A stretch of DNA of 20,250 bases from Xanthomonas translucens pv. translucens DSM 18974 (GCF_000331775.1 NZ_CAPJ01000449.1:1-20250), one strand, 5' to 3'; positions 9,049 to 16,339 are shown, numbered from the stretch's first letter. Made by a program: numbers and translations. The notes: generated by a model not told the origin, from the sequence alone.

Positions 9049-9510
9049 TCAATGCCCTGCTGGCACGTTGGCCACCTTGGCAAAGAAATCGTAGATGCCC
9101 TGATCGCTCATCCTGCGCGCGTTGGCCAGCTCGCCGGCCTTGGTGGTGTACAGCGTCTTGCCGTCGGCACCGACCACCACCGCGGCCGGGATGCCCTTCT
9201 GGATCGGGTCCCCGTAGGCCTGGCTCAGTTCGAGGTTGTGGTCGAAGTTGCCGACATCGATCTTGACCACTTCGAAATGCGCCTTCACCAGCGTGGCGTT
9301 CCTGGCCGTGTGCAGCGAGGTGTCGAGCGCGCGGCAGTCGCCGCACCAGTTGGCGCCGAAGATCAGCAGGGTCGGCTTGTGCGCCTGTTTGCCGGCGGCC
9401 AGCGCCTGCTTCACCTGCGCCTTGGCGTCGGCGGTGGCGTCGTAGGGCAGGTCCAGCGCATGCGTCAGCGGCACCACGGTCAGTAGCGACAACAGCAGCC
9501 AGCGTTTCAT
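9049..9510 (-). CDS. Periplasmic thioredoxin-fold protein
   Basis: 153 residues. An N-terminal signal peptide (KRWLLLSLLTVVPLTHA, probable cleavage near residue 18) precedes a thioredoxin-like domain with the redox motif WCGDC (Cys56, Cys59) and the cis-proline loop GIPAAVVVGADG. It resembles DUF899/thioredoxin_7-type proteins more than the DsbA group, and would act as a disulfide reductase or reducing partner in the periplasm. GGAG lies about eight bases ahead of the ATG. It converges on ubiB and diverges from truC. The client protein cannot be told from context. Confidence 0.85.
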   Translation of the reverse strand: MKRWLLLSLLTVVPLTHALDLPYDATADAKAQVKQALAAGKQAHKPTLLIFGANWCGDCRALDTSLHTARNATLVKAHFEVVKIDVGNFDHNLELSQAYGDPIQKGIPAAVVVGADGKTLYTTKAGELANARRMSDQGIYDFFAKVANVPAGH

Positions 9511-9601
9511 CGGGATTCTCCGCAGCGTGGGGGAGGGTCATCGTCGAGCCGTGGCACGGCGACGTCAACGGCCTGGCATGGGACGCTGCGTGATGGGCGC
9601 A

Positions 9602-9631
9602 TTGTGGCCAGGGGCGCCGGGCGCGGATAAT
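9602..9631 (+). promoter_or_regulatory. Candidate promoter of truC
   Basis: A -10 candidate GATAAT (9626-9631, five of six) has a partial -35 TTGTGG (9602-9607) at 18-base spacing. Transcription would begin only a few bases ahead of the ATG at 9644, leaving a very short leader. Confidence 0.4.
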
Positions 9632-9643
9632 CCGGCGGTGCGC

Positions 9644-10402
9644 ATGTCCCCCGATTCCCTGCAGATCCTCTATCTGGACCCGTTCCTGGCCGTAGTCGAT
9701 AAGCCGGCCGGGCTGATGGTCCACGACAGCAAGCTGGCCCGCGGCGAGGACGACTTCCTCGCCGATCGCCTGCGCGCGCAACTGGGGCGTCCGATCTTCC
9801 TGGTGCACCGGCTCGACCGCGCCACCAGCGGTTGCCTGCTGCTGGCCTTCGACCGCGACACCGCCAGCGCACTGGGCAAGGCGCTGATGGCCGGGGAGGT
9901 GGACAAGGACTACCTGGCGATCTGCCGCGGCTGGCCGGCCGAGGAGCGCTTCGACGTCGATCACGACCTCGACGGCGGCCCCGGCAAGCCGTTGAAGAAA
10001 CCGGCGCAGACCCGCTTCCAGCGCCTGGCCTGCGGCGAGCTGCCGGTGCCGTCGGGCGAGTTCGGCACCTCGCGCTACGCGTTGTTGCGCTGTAGCCCGG
10101 TGACCGGGCGCTTCCGCCAGATCCGCCGCCACCTCAAGCATCTGTCGCATCACCTGATCGGCGACACCAGCCACGGCGACGGCCGCCACAACCGCATCTT
10201 CCGCATGCAGGGCGTGCAGCGGATGCTGCTGCACGCCGAACGGCTGGCGTTCCCGCATCCGGACGGGCGCCGGATCGAGGTGAACGCACTGCTGGATGCG
10301 CAGTTCGTGCGCGCGTTCGGCTTGTTCGGGTGGTCGGCGGCGCCGTGGGTGCGGGGCGAGGCGGAACGATTGGCGGATGCGTCAGGCGAGGTCGCTGGCT
10401 AG
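9644..10402 (+). CDS. truC: tRNA pseudouridine(65) synthase TruC
   Basis: 252 residues, RluA/RsuA-type pseudouridine synthase. The start region LDPFLAVVDKPAGLMVHDS and the catalytic motif HRLDRATSG (Asp58) are typical, and the later stretch TGRFRQIRRHLKHLSHHLIGDTSHGDGRHNR closely follows E. coli TruC, which isomerises uridine 65 of certain tRNAs. Length agrees with TruC (about 260) and there is no S4 domain, arguing against RluC/RluD. The frame is open further upstream to 9527, but that part is low-complexity; the ATG at 9644 gives the family start and lies just after a promoter-like GATAAT. Confidence 0.88.
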   Translation: MSPDSLQILYLDPFLAVVDKPAGLMVHDSKLARGEDDFLADRLRAQLGRPIFLVHRLDRATSGCLLLAFDRDTASALGKALMAGEVDKDYLAICRGWPAEERFDVDHDLDGGPGKPLKKPAQTRFQRLACGELPVPSGEFGTSRYALLRCSPVTGRFRQIRRHLKHLSHHLIGDTSHGDGRHNRIFRMQGVQRMLLHAERLAFPHPDGRRIEVNALLDAQFVRAFGLFGWSAAPWVRGEAERLADASGEVAG

Positions 10403-10437
10403 CGCTGTTCCAGAGGCTTCGCGGCGGCGCGCTTCGT

Positions 10438-10638
10438 GTAGGAGCGGCTTCAGCCGCGACCGGCACTACCGGCAATGCTCCATCGCGACGACGCATGACC
10501 GCCGCCACCCGGCGTCGGTCCGACGATGTCTTCTGCGCGGCTTGAAGCGTCCAGGCGCGGTCGGGACATTTCGGTCCGGATCTGTGCCGCAAGCGCAACG
10601 CCAGCCGCTTCGCTCGTCGCGGTTGAAACCGCTCCTGC
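10438..10638. repeat. REP inverted pair (REPIN-like element)
   Basis: Two 23-base REP units face each other: one forward at 10438-10460 (GTAG followed by core GAGCGGCTTCAGCCGCGAC) and one reverse at 10616-10638 (GTCGCGGTTGAAACCGCTCC, then TGC). Each is an imperfect palindrome that folds into a GC stem with a TTC/GAA loop, and together they flank about 155 bases with no gene. Relative to the forward copy, the reverse copy differs by two stem changes that keep pairing. REP units of this kind are mobilised by RAYT transposases; none is in the window. The element fills the space between truC and the DUF2059 gene. Confidence 0.75.
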
Positions 10639-10653
10639 GGAGAACAGGGCGGG

Positions 10654-11196
10654 CTAGGGCTTCTTTGCCGGCGCCGGCGGCGGCGTGTTGACGGTCTGCT
10701 CCAGGTCCTTCTGCAGGTCGGCGAACAGCGGAGTGATCTTCTGCTGGATCGCGCCCATCAGGTTCTGCATCAGCTGCGGGGTCTTGTCGAGCATGCTCTG
10801 GCCGGCCGGGCTCTCGTAGAACTCGGCCATCGCCAGCACGTCCTGCCTGGAGAACGACTGCTTGTAGAGGCTCACGTACAGCGGGCGCATTTCCTGCCAC
10901 GACAGTGCCTTGCGCACGGTGGCCTGGGTGCGCTCCTGGATTTGCTGCACTTTCTGCTGCTGCGCCGCGTCGAGCGGGCGCTGCGCGGTCAGCTGCGCGA
11001 ATTGCTGGCGCTGCATCGCCTCGATCTGCGGCAGCATGCTGTCGAGCATGTTCTGCGCGCGCGAGGCCGACAGCAGGCGGTTGACGTCGCCGTCGCTGGG
11101 CGGTTCGGCCAGCGCGGGGCTTGCGGCCAGGGCCAGCAGCGCGGCCAGCAGCAGGCGCTGCGGCCAGCGGCGGGAAAGCAGCGGGGTCGGGTTCAT
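10654..11196 (-). CDS. Exported DUF2059 protein
   Basis: 180 residues. A signal peptide (PQRLLLAALLALAASPALA, cleavage about residue 30) is followed by a helical, glutamine-rich region. The segment WQEMRPLYVSLYKQSFSRQDVLAMAEFYESPAGQSMLDKTP is the DUF2059 signature (about 95-140); the tail is proline/lysine-rich. Function of the family is unknown. The reading frame stays open for 1.3 kb upstream through arfB and the acyltransferase, but that is shadow; the ATG at 11196 is supported by AGGA about eight bases ahead and by the signal peptide. Confidence 0.83.
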   Translation of the reverse strand: MNPTPLLSRRWPQRLLLAALLALAASPALAEPPSDGDVNRLLSASRAQNMLDSMLPQIEAMQRQQFAQLTAQRPLDAAQQQKVQQIQERTQATVRKALSWQEMRPLYVSLYKQSFSRQDVLAMAEFYESPAGQSMLDKTPQLMQNLMGAIQQKITPLFADLQKDLEQTVNTPPPAPAKKP

Positions 11197-11373
11197 CGAG
11201 CGTCCTGCAAGGCTATGACCGGCGGCCAGGATACGGGAATCGCCGTGGCCTCGCCGTCTGCGCCGGCCCGCGTAGCTCGCCCAGCTCCGGCCACGCGCCG
11301 CGACCGCTGGCGCGGCCCGCGTCTTCACGTCGCGGCCGCGGTCCTGGAAAATCAAGCCGTCTGGCGGATGCCC

Positions 11374-11379
11374 TACAAT
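11374..11379 (+). promoter_or_regulatory. Candidate -10 box for leaderless arfB transcript
   Basis: TACAAT (five of six) ends six bases before the ATG of arfB, the same spacing as in front of ubiJ. The linker TCGCGG has no ribosome site. A start at the first base of the codon is therefore likely. No clear -35 is visible. Confidence 0.5.
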
Positions 11380-11385
11380 TCGCGG

Positions 11386-11817
11386 ATGAGTCATGGTGCC
11401 ATCCACATTTCGAGCAGCCTGGCGATTCCGGAAACCGAAATCGTCGAGCGCTTCGTGCGCGCCAGCGGCGCCGGCGGGCAGAATGTCAACAAGGTTTCCA
11501 CCGCGGTGGAACTGCGTTTCGACCTGGCCGGCTCGCCGTCGCTGCCGGAGCCGCTGCGTGCGCGGCTGCTGGCGCGGCGCGACCGCCGCATCACCGCCGA
11601 AGGCGTGCTGGTGATCGACGCGCAGCGCTTCCGCACCCAGGACCGCAACCGCGACGATGCGCGCCAGCGCCTGGCCGAGTTCATCGCCGCCGGGCTGTCG
11701 GTGCCGAAACGGCGCATCGCCACCAAACCCTCGCATGGCGCCAAGCTGCGGCGCCTGGACGCCAAGCGCGAGCGCAGCCAGATCAAACGCGGCCGTTCGC
11801 CCGGCCGCTGGGAGTGA
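11386..11817 (+). CDS. arfB: Alternative ribosome-rescue factor ArfB (peptidyl-tRNA hydrolase)
   Basis: 143 residues. It carries the release-factor catalytic loop GAGGQNVNKVSTAVELRF (GGQ at 30-32) and a basic C-terminal tail (KLRRLDAKRERSQIKRGRSP) that in ArfB/YaeJ enters the empty mRNA channel of stalled ribosomes to free the nascent chain. Length and tail distinguish it from full release factors RF1/RF2, which have codon-recognition domains. The frame is open well upstream, but homology starts at MSHGAIHISSSLAIPE, and a -10-like TACAAT directly before this ATG indicates a leaderless transcript. The acyltransferase gene starts three bases after the stop. Confidence 0.93.
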   Translation: MSHGAIHISSSLAIPETEIVERFVRASGAGGQNVNKVSTAVELRFDLAGSPSLPEPLRARLLARRDRRITAEGVLVIDAQRFRTQDRNRDDARQRLAEFIAAGLSVPKRRIATKPSHGAKLRRLDAKRERSQIKRGRSPGRWE

Positions 11818-11820
11818 CTT

Positions 11821-12423
11821 TTGAGCGAACGCAATTTTTCGTTGCCACCCGCGACCCCGAACATGCCGATGGTCAAGCCCAGCCGCTTCGCCCGCTGGTT
11901 CGGCCGCACCGCGCTGCGCGTGACCGGCTGGCGGGTGGTGGGCGAGTTCCCGGACGTGCCGAAGCTGGTGATGATCGTCGCCCCGCACTCGTCCAACTGG
12001 GATGGGTTCCTGGGCTTCGCGGTCAAGTTCGCGGTCGGCTTCGAGGTACGCGTGATGGGCAAGACCCAGCTGTTCTGGTGGCCGCTGGGGCCGCTGCTGC
12101 GCAAGCTCGGCGGCATCCCGCTGGACCGCAAGTCGCCACGCGGGGTGGTCGAGCAGGCGGTGGCGCTGATCCGGCAGGCGCCGCGCATGTGGTACGTGAT
12201 TACCCCGGAAGGCACGCGCAAGCGGGTGGAGAAGTGGAAGGTCGGCTTCTGGAAGATCGCCCACGGTGCCGAGATCCCGATCTTCCCGGTGTACTTCGAT
12301 TATCCCAGCCGCACCGTCGGCCTCGGCCCGCTGTTCCACACCAGCGCCGACATGCATGCCGACATCGCCGCGATCCGTACCTGGTACCGGCCGTGGCGCG
12401 GTAAGCATCGCGATACGTTGTGA
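11821..12423 (+). CDS. PlsC-like lysophospholipid acyltransferase family protein
   Basis: 200 residues from a TTG start. It has the acyltransferase block I motif HSSNWD (HxxxxD, His56 to Asp61) and block III PEGTR (129-133) followed by KWKVGFWKIA, as in 1-acylglycerol-3-phosphate acyltransferases; it is short and lacks a clear membrane anchor, which fits the small YihG/PlsC-related subgroup. The TTG is preferred because GGAG at 11811-11814, inside the end of arfB, sits six bases ahead; the first ATG (11863) has no ribosome site, though that start would still keep the whole conserved domain. The pairing with arfB suggests one transcript. The acyl acceptor is unknown. Confidence 0.82.
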   Translation: MSERNFSLPPATPNMPMVKPSRFARWFGRTALRVTGWRVVGEFPDVPKLVMIVAPHSSNWDGFLGFAVKFAVGFEVRVMGKTQLFWWPLGPLLRKLGGIPLDRKSPRGVVEQAVALIRQAPRMWYVITPEGTRKRVEKWKVGFWKIAHGAEIPIFPVYFDYPSRTVGLGPLFHTSADMHADIAAIRTWYRPWRGKHRDTL

Positions 12424-12457
12424 GGCGGGCCGGCACGTCGATGCGAATGCGGCTCCT

Positions 12458-12480
12458 GCAGTAGCGGCTTCAGCCGCGAC
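12458..12480 (+). repeat. Single REP unit
   Basis: The unit GCAGT followed by AGCGGCTTCAGCCGCGAC matches the 10438 copy at 21 of 23 positions. It lies in the 204-base gap between the acyltransferase and the peptidase gene. No inverted partner was found nearby; the rest of the gap holds only the ribosome site of the peptidase gene. Confidence 0.7.
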
Positions 12481-12627
12481 AGGGATCTGTCCGCAACGCG
12501 CCGCCCAGGCCGCTGCGCCAGGGCTGCCGGCGCCCACCCCCAGATCCAATGGCACATGCCGCCCCCGTGCAAACCGCGTAGCGTGCGCGGCTGCCCCGCC
12601 ACCATGTCCCTGTCAGGAGTTCCCCCC

Positions 12628-14781
12628 ATGTCGCGTACTCTCATTTTGGCCGCCGCCATCAGCCTGGCGCTGGCCGCCTGTTCCGGTAAGGAGTCTACCC
12701 CCGTGCCCGCCGCCCCCGCCTCGCAGTCCCCCGCTCCCGCCGCCGCCAATCCGCTGTTGAGCGCCAGCACGCTGCCGTTCCAGGCGCCGCCGTTCGACAA
12801 GATCAAGGACGCCGACTACCTGCCCGCGTTCGAAGAGGGCATGAAGCAGCACCTGGCCGAAATCCGCAAGATCGCCGACAACGCCGAGCCGGCCAGCTTC
12901 GCCAACACCATCGAGGCGATGGAGCGCAGCGGCGAGACCCTGACCCGGGTCCAGCGGATCTTCTTCGGCCTGGTCCAGGCCGACACCAACGACGCGCGCC
13001 AGAAGATCCAGGAAGCGGTGGCGCCGAAGCTGGCCGAGCACCAGGACGAGATCAGTCTGGACCCGAAGCTGTTCGCGCGGATCAAGGCGATCTACGACCA
13101 GCGCGACACGCTGAACCTGGAGCCGGAGCAGAAGCGCCTGGTCGAGCGCGACTACGAAGAGTTCGTGCGCGCCGGCGCGCAGCTGTCCGATGCCGACAAG
13201 GCGACGCTGCGCAAGCTCAACGTCGAGGAAACCACGCTGGCCACCCAGTTCCACACCAAGCTGGTCGCCGCTTCCAGCGCCGGTGCAGTGGTGGTGGACG
13301 ACAAGGCCAAGCTCGACGGCCTGTCCGAGGGCGACATCGCCTCGGCCGCGCAGGACGCCGCCGCGCGCAAGCTCGACGGCAAGTATTTGCTCGCGCTGCA
13401 GAACACCACCCAGCAGCCGGTGCTGGCCTCGCTGAAGGACCGCGCGCTGCGCACCCAGGTGATGGCCGCCTCGCAGTCGCGCGCCGAGAAGGGCGACGCC
13501 AACGACACCCGCCAGACCATCCAGCGCCTGGCCCAGCTGCGCGCGCAGAAGGCCAAGCTGCTCGGCTTCGGCAGCTACGCCGCCTACAGCCTGTCTGACA
13601 AGATGGCCAAGACCCCGGCCGCGGCGCTGAAGCTGCTCACCGACACGGTGCCGGCGGCCACCGCCAAGGCGCGCAGCGAAGTCGCCGAGATGCAGAAGGT
13701 GATCGATGCGCAGAAGGGCGGCTTCAAGCTCGCCGCCTCCGATTGGGACTTCTACGCCGAGCAGGTGCGCAAGGCCAAGTACGATCTGGATGAGTCGCAG
13801 ATCAAGCCGTACTTCGAGCTGGACAACGTGCTCAAGAACGGCGTCTTCTACGCCGCCACCGAGCTGTACGGCATCACTTTCAAGGAACGCACCGACATTC
13901 CGACCTACAACCCGGACATGAAAGTGTACGAAGTGTTCGACCAGGACGGCACCTCGATGGCGCTGTTTTATACCGACTACTACAAGCGCGACAGCAAGTC
14001 CGGCGGCGCGTGGATGGACGTGTTCGTCGAGCAGGACGGCCTCACCGGCGCCAAGCCGGTGGTCTACAACGTCTGCAACTTCACCAAGCCCGCGCCCGGC
14101 CAGCCGGCGCTGCTCAGCTTCGACGATGTCACCACCATGTTCCACGAGTTCGGCCACGCGCTGCACGGCATGTTCTCCAAGGTGAAATACCCGTCGATCG
14201 CGGGCACCAGCACTCCGGCCGACTTCGTCGAGTTCCCGTCGCAGTTCAACGAGCACTGGGCCTCGGATCCGAAGGTGTTCGCGCACTACGCCAAGCACTA
14301 CCAGACCGGCGCGGCGATGCCGGCCGAGCTGGTGGAAAAGATCAAGAAGGCGCGCACCTTCAACCAGGGCTATGCGACCACCGAATACCTGTCGGCGGCG
14401 CTGCTCGACCTGGCCTGGCACACCCAGCCGGCCGATGCGCCGCTTCAGGACGTGGACAAGTTCGAAGCCGACGCGCTGAAGAAGTTCAAGGTGGACCTGG
14501 CCGAAGTGCCGCCGCGCTACCGCAGCACCTACTTCGACCACATCTGGGGCGGCGGTTACTCGGCTGGTTATTACGCCTATTTCTGGTCGGAAGTGCTCGA
14601 CGACGACGCCTTCGAATGGTTCAAGGAGAACGGCGGCCTGTCGCGCAAGAACGGCGACATCTTCCGCGCCAAGATCCTCTCGCGCGGCAACAGCGTCGAC
14701 CTGACCACCCTGTACCGCAATTTCCGCGGCAAGGACGCCAGCGTCGAACCGCTGCTGGAAAACCGCGGTCTGAAGAACTGA
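12628..14781 (+). CDS. dcp: M3-family peptidyl-dipeptidase lipoprotein (Dcp-like)
   Basis: 717 residues. The N-terminus is a lipoprotein signal with lipobox LAAC (Cys18), followed by a proline/alanine-rich linker to about residue 50, so the enzyme is anchored to a membrane outside the cytoplasm. The zinc site HEFGH is at 506-510, with the third ligand glutamate in DFVEFPSQFNEHW (Glu535); GYSAGYYAYFWSEVLDDDAFEWF near the C-terminus is typical of family M3A (Dcp/oligopeptidase A), which removes C-terminal dipeptides from short peptides. The ATG at 12628 has AGGAG eight bases ahead, and earlier in-frame ATGs would spoil the lipoprotein signal. It is a single-gene unit with its own terminator. 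Dcp in enteric bacteria lacks the lipobox. Confidence 0.92.
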   Translation: MSRTLILAAAISLALAACSGKESTPVPAAPASQSPAPAAANPLLSASTLPFQAPPFDKIKDADYLPAFEEGMKQHLAEIRKIADNAEPASFANTIEAMERSGETLTRVQRIFFGLVQADTNDARQKIQEAVAPKLAEHQDEISLDPKLFARIKAIYDQRDTLNLEPEQKRLVERDYEEFVRAGAQLSDADKATLRKLNVEETTLATQFHTKLVAASSAGAVVVDDKAKLDGLSEGDIASAAQDAAARKLDGKYLLALQNTTQQPVLASLKDRALRTQVMAASQSRAEKGDANDTRQTIQRLAQLRAQKAKLLGFGSYAAYSLSDKMAKTPAAALKLLTDTVPAATAKARSEVAEMQKVIDAQKGGFKLAASDWDFYAEQVRKAKYDLDESQIKPYFELDNVLKNGVFYAATELYGITFKERTDIPTYNPDMKVYEVFDQDGTSMALFYTDYYKRDSKSGGAWMDVFVEQDGLTGAKPVVYNVCNFTKPAPGQPALLSFDDVTTMFHEFGHALHGMFSKVKYPSIAGTSTPADFVEFPSQFNEHWASDPKVFAHYAKHYQTGAAMPAELVEKIKKARTFNQGYATTEYLSAALLDLAWHTQPADAPLQDVDKFEADALKKFKVDLAEVPPRYRSTYFDHIWGGGYSAGYYAYFWSEVLDDDAFEWFKENGGLSRKNGDIFRAKILSRGNSVDLTTLYRNFRGKDASVEPLLENRGLKN

Positions 14782-14810
14782 GTCGAACCTCGCCGCCAGC
14801 GGTGATCGAG

Positions 14811-14841
14811 AACGGGATGGCCCAACGGCCATCCCGTTTTT
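14811..14841 (+). terminator. Rho-independent terminator of the M3 peptidase gene
   Basis: A perfect stem (AACGGGATGGCC with GGCCATCCCGTT, 12 pairs) closes a CAAC loop and runs into TTTTT. It lies 30 bases after the stop codon. Confidence 0.95.
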
Positions 14842-14876
14842 CGTTGCGGCCGCCGCGAAATGGCCGCGGCAACCCT

Positions 14877-14899
14877 GCAGGAGCGGCTTCAGCCCCGAC
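14877..14899 (+). repeat. Degenerate REP unit
   Basis: GCAG followed by GAGCGGCTTCAGCCCCGAC matches the 10438 unit at 21 of 23 positions; the change in the right arm breaks one stem pair. It lies 36 bases after the terminator. A partner unit was not found. Confidence 0.6.
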
Positions 14900-15047
14900 C
14901 GCCTCCGAAACCCAAGACGCATCCTCGCCCGACGCCCTATGGCGCAAGCGCCGCCCCCTGCCTTCCGTCACTGGTACCCGTGCCGCGCCGCGCGCACTGT
15001 CGCGATGGCAATGCCGCGATGTCCTCCCGCCTGAATCCCACAGGTGT

Positions 15048-15164
15048 TTCATCACCGCGACCGACCCGCAAGACGCCCGCCTGCACCGCGCCGCGCGCTG
15101 GACGCGCAAGGAACTGCTGCCGCTCGCGGTGATGCTGCTGTTGCTGACCGCCGCACGTTCCTCT
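15048..15164 (+). pseudogene. Fragment resembling N-terminus of an S26 signal peptidase
   Basis: In one frame these bases encode ARLHRAARWTRKELLPLAVM followed by LLLLTAARSS, a basic stretch, one membrane helix and the ARSS that in many S26 signal peptidases leads directly into the FADxYxVPSGSM catalytic region. Here the similarity ends at ARSS, with unrelated alanine/proline-rich codons up to the VOC stop, and there is no start codon in frame ahead of it. An ATG 29 bases upstream lies in another frame. I read it as a remnant cut by a deletion. Recognition is from memory of the motif, with no catalytic residue left, so it could be chance. Confidence 0.35.
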
Positions 15165-15186
15165 GCGGCGCAGTCGTCCCCCGCCC

Positions 15187-15537
15187 TCACCCCTCCGACC
15201 ACACCGCCAACTCATAGCCGTCGCGGTCGGCGAAATGGAAGCGGCGGCCGCCTGGGAAGTCGAACAGCGGGCGGACGATACGGCCGCCGGCGGCCTCGAT
15301 GCGTGCCTGGGTGTCGGCCAGGTCGTTGGAGTACAGCACCACCAGCGCGCCGCCGGGTTGCGCGGTGCCGTGGAAGAAGCCGCCGGTGAGGCGGCCGTCG
15401 CGGAATTCGCAGTAGTCCGGGCCGTAGTCCTGGAAGGTCCAGTCGAAGGCCTGGCCGTAGAAGGCCTTGGCCGCGGCGATCGAGGCGACGGCGAATTCCA
15501 GGTAGTCGATGCGGTGTTGCTGGTCGGCGCGGTGCAT
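15187..15537 (-). CDS. VOC-family (glyoxalase/bleomycin-resistance fold) protein
   Basis: 116 residues, a single glyoxalase-like unit. It begins HRIDYLEFAVASIAAAKAFYGQAFDWTFQDYGPDYCEF and ends with FPGGRRFHFADRDGYELAVWSE, the two paired beta-alpha-beta-beta modules of the vicinal oxygen chelate fold, with the terminal glutamate ligand position present. Such proteins are small metal-dependent lyases, isomerases or binding proteins; the substrate cannot be told. GGAG lies six bases before the ATG. It follows the broken AraC regulator by 70 bases on the same strand, an arrangement seen for AraC genes with VOC partners. Confidence 0.87.
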   Translation of the reverse strand: MHRADQQHRIDYLEFAVASIAAAKAFYGQAFDWTFQDYGPDYCEFRDGRLTGGFFHGTAQPGGALVVLYSNDLADTQARIEAAGGRIVRPLFDFPGGRRFHFADRDGYELAVWSEG

Positions 15538-15607
15538 GGTGGACTCCGTGACAAGGGTGGCCAGTCTCCACTGCCGCGCCGCCGCCGGCTTGGCGAAAAC
15601 GGCCAGC

Positions 15608-16339
15608 TCAGCGTGCGTGTTGCCACACCAGTTCGCGTGGGCTGAGGCCGCTCAGTTGGCGGCTGTCGCGGACCAGGTGCGGGGCATCGCCGTAACCGGC
15701 CTCCAGTGCCGCCGCGGTCAGCGTGGCGTGGCTGCGGGCGATGCGCAGGAAGCGCTGCAGGCGCAGGATGCGTTCCAGGGTCTTGGCGCCGTAGCCGAGC
15801 GCATCCTGGCAGCGGCGCCGCGGCGAGCGTTCGCTGATGCCCAGGCTGCGTATCAGTTCGGTCATGCGCGGTGGGTCGTTGCCGGCCAGCTGCGAACACC
15901 CAGGCCATTGGCGGGTCCCCCGCGAGCGGGCGGCTGGCGCACAGCGCGTGCAGCAACGCCAGCGGCTCGGCGCCGTCCTCGAGCCGCGTTTGCCAGTCGC
16001 GGTCGCGGCCATCCCACAACGCGTCCAGCGCGATGCGTTGGTCGGCGATCGCATGCAGCGGCACGCCCCAGCAGGCGCGCACCCGCGCCGGCGGTCAGGC
16101 GCACCCCGCTCAGTACGCTGCCCGGCGCCAGCGTCGCGACGCTGGCGCCGCGGTCCGGTCCGGTCCGGTCCGGCCACGAACAGCACGCGGCCATCCCAGA
16201 TCAGGTCCACGCAGCCATCCGGCAGTACCTGCGTCGGCAGCGGATCGGCATCGCCCTGGCGAAAGCGCCAGCTGCAGCGCAGGCGATCGCACAACGCCGG
16301 TGGCGCATCGATTTCGGCGTAGCGGGAGGGCGTTGGCAA
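15608..16339 (-). pseudogene. AraC-family regulator disrupted by three frameshifts
   Basis: The ends share one frame: the N-terminus carries CSWRFRQGDADPLPTQVLPD and GCVDLIWDGRVLFVAGPD, and the C-terminus carries the AraC helix-turn-helix pair (LIRSLGISERSPRRRCQDALGYGAKTLERIL; LEAGYGDAPHLVRDSRQLSGLSPREL). The middle continues in the two other frames: RGASVATLAPGSVLSGVRLTAGAG, then GVPLHAIADQRIALDALWDG to GDPPMAWVF. The breaks fall at the GGTCC repeat (16152-16171), at a run of four C (16066-16069) and near 15890. Each shift is by one base in the same direction, so the frame is restored at the end; that is why the reading frame looks open throughout. The start is a TTG. Either the gene is dead, or some breaks are read errors. 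Confidence 0.75.
16152..16171. repeat. Tandem GGTCC pentanucleotide repeat, four units
   Basis: Four exact GGTCC copies lie in the AraC-family gene. By comparison of the reading frames on either side, two or five copies would join them directly; four copies shift the frame by one. Such repeats change copy number by slippage. Confidence 0.85.

Larger units (their letters stand above)
14842..15186. other. Gene-poor region after the peptidase terminator
   Basis: About 345 bases between the terminator and the VOC gene. It contains a degenerate REP unit and a fragment resembling the N-terminus of signal peptidase I (both listed separately). I see no intact gene, no RNA gene and no promoter that stands out. 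Confidence 0.6.

Noticed and set aside
9001..9050. GC-rich imperfect hairpins between ubiB and the thioredoxin-like gene as a terminator
   Set aside because: Pairing is broken and there is no T-run; any GC-rich stretch here would give similar folding.
11197..12555. Upstream extension of the DUF2059 reading frame to more than 600 codons
   Set aside because: The extension is antisense to arfB and the acyltransferase, and the signal peptide and ribosome site place the start at 11196.
12613..14922. Open reverse frame of 769 codons opposite the M3 peptidase gene
   Set aside because: It is a GC-driven shadow of a gene with an HExxH site and lipobox; its translation is low-complexity and begins in REP sequence.
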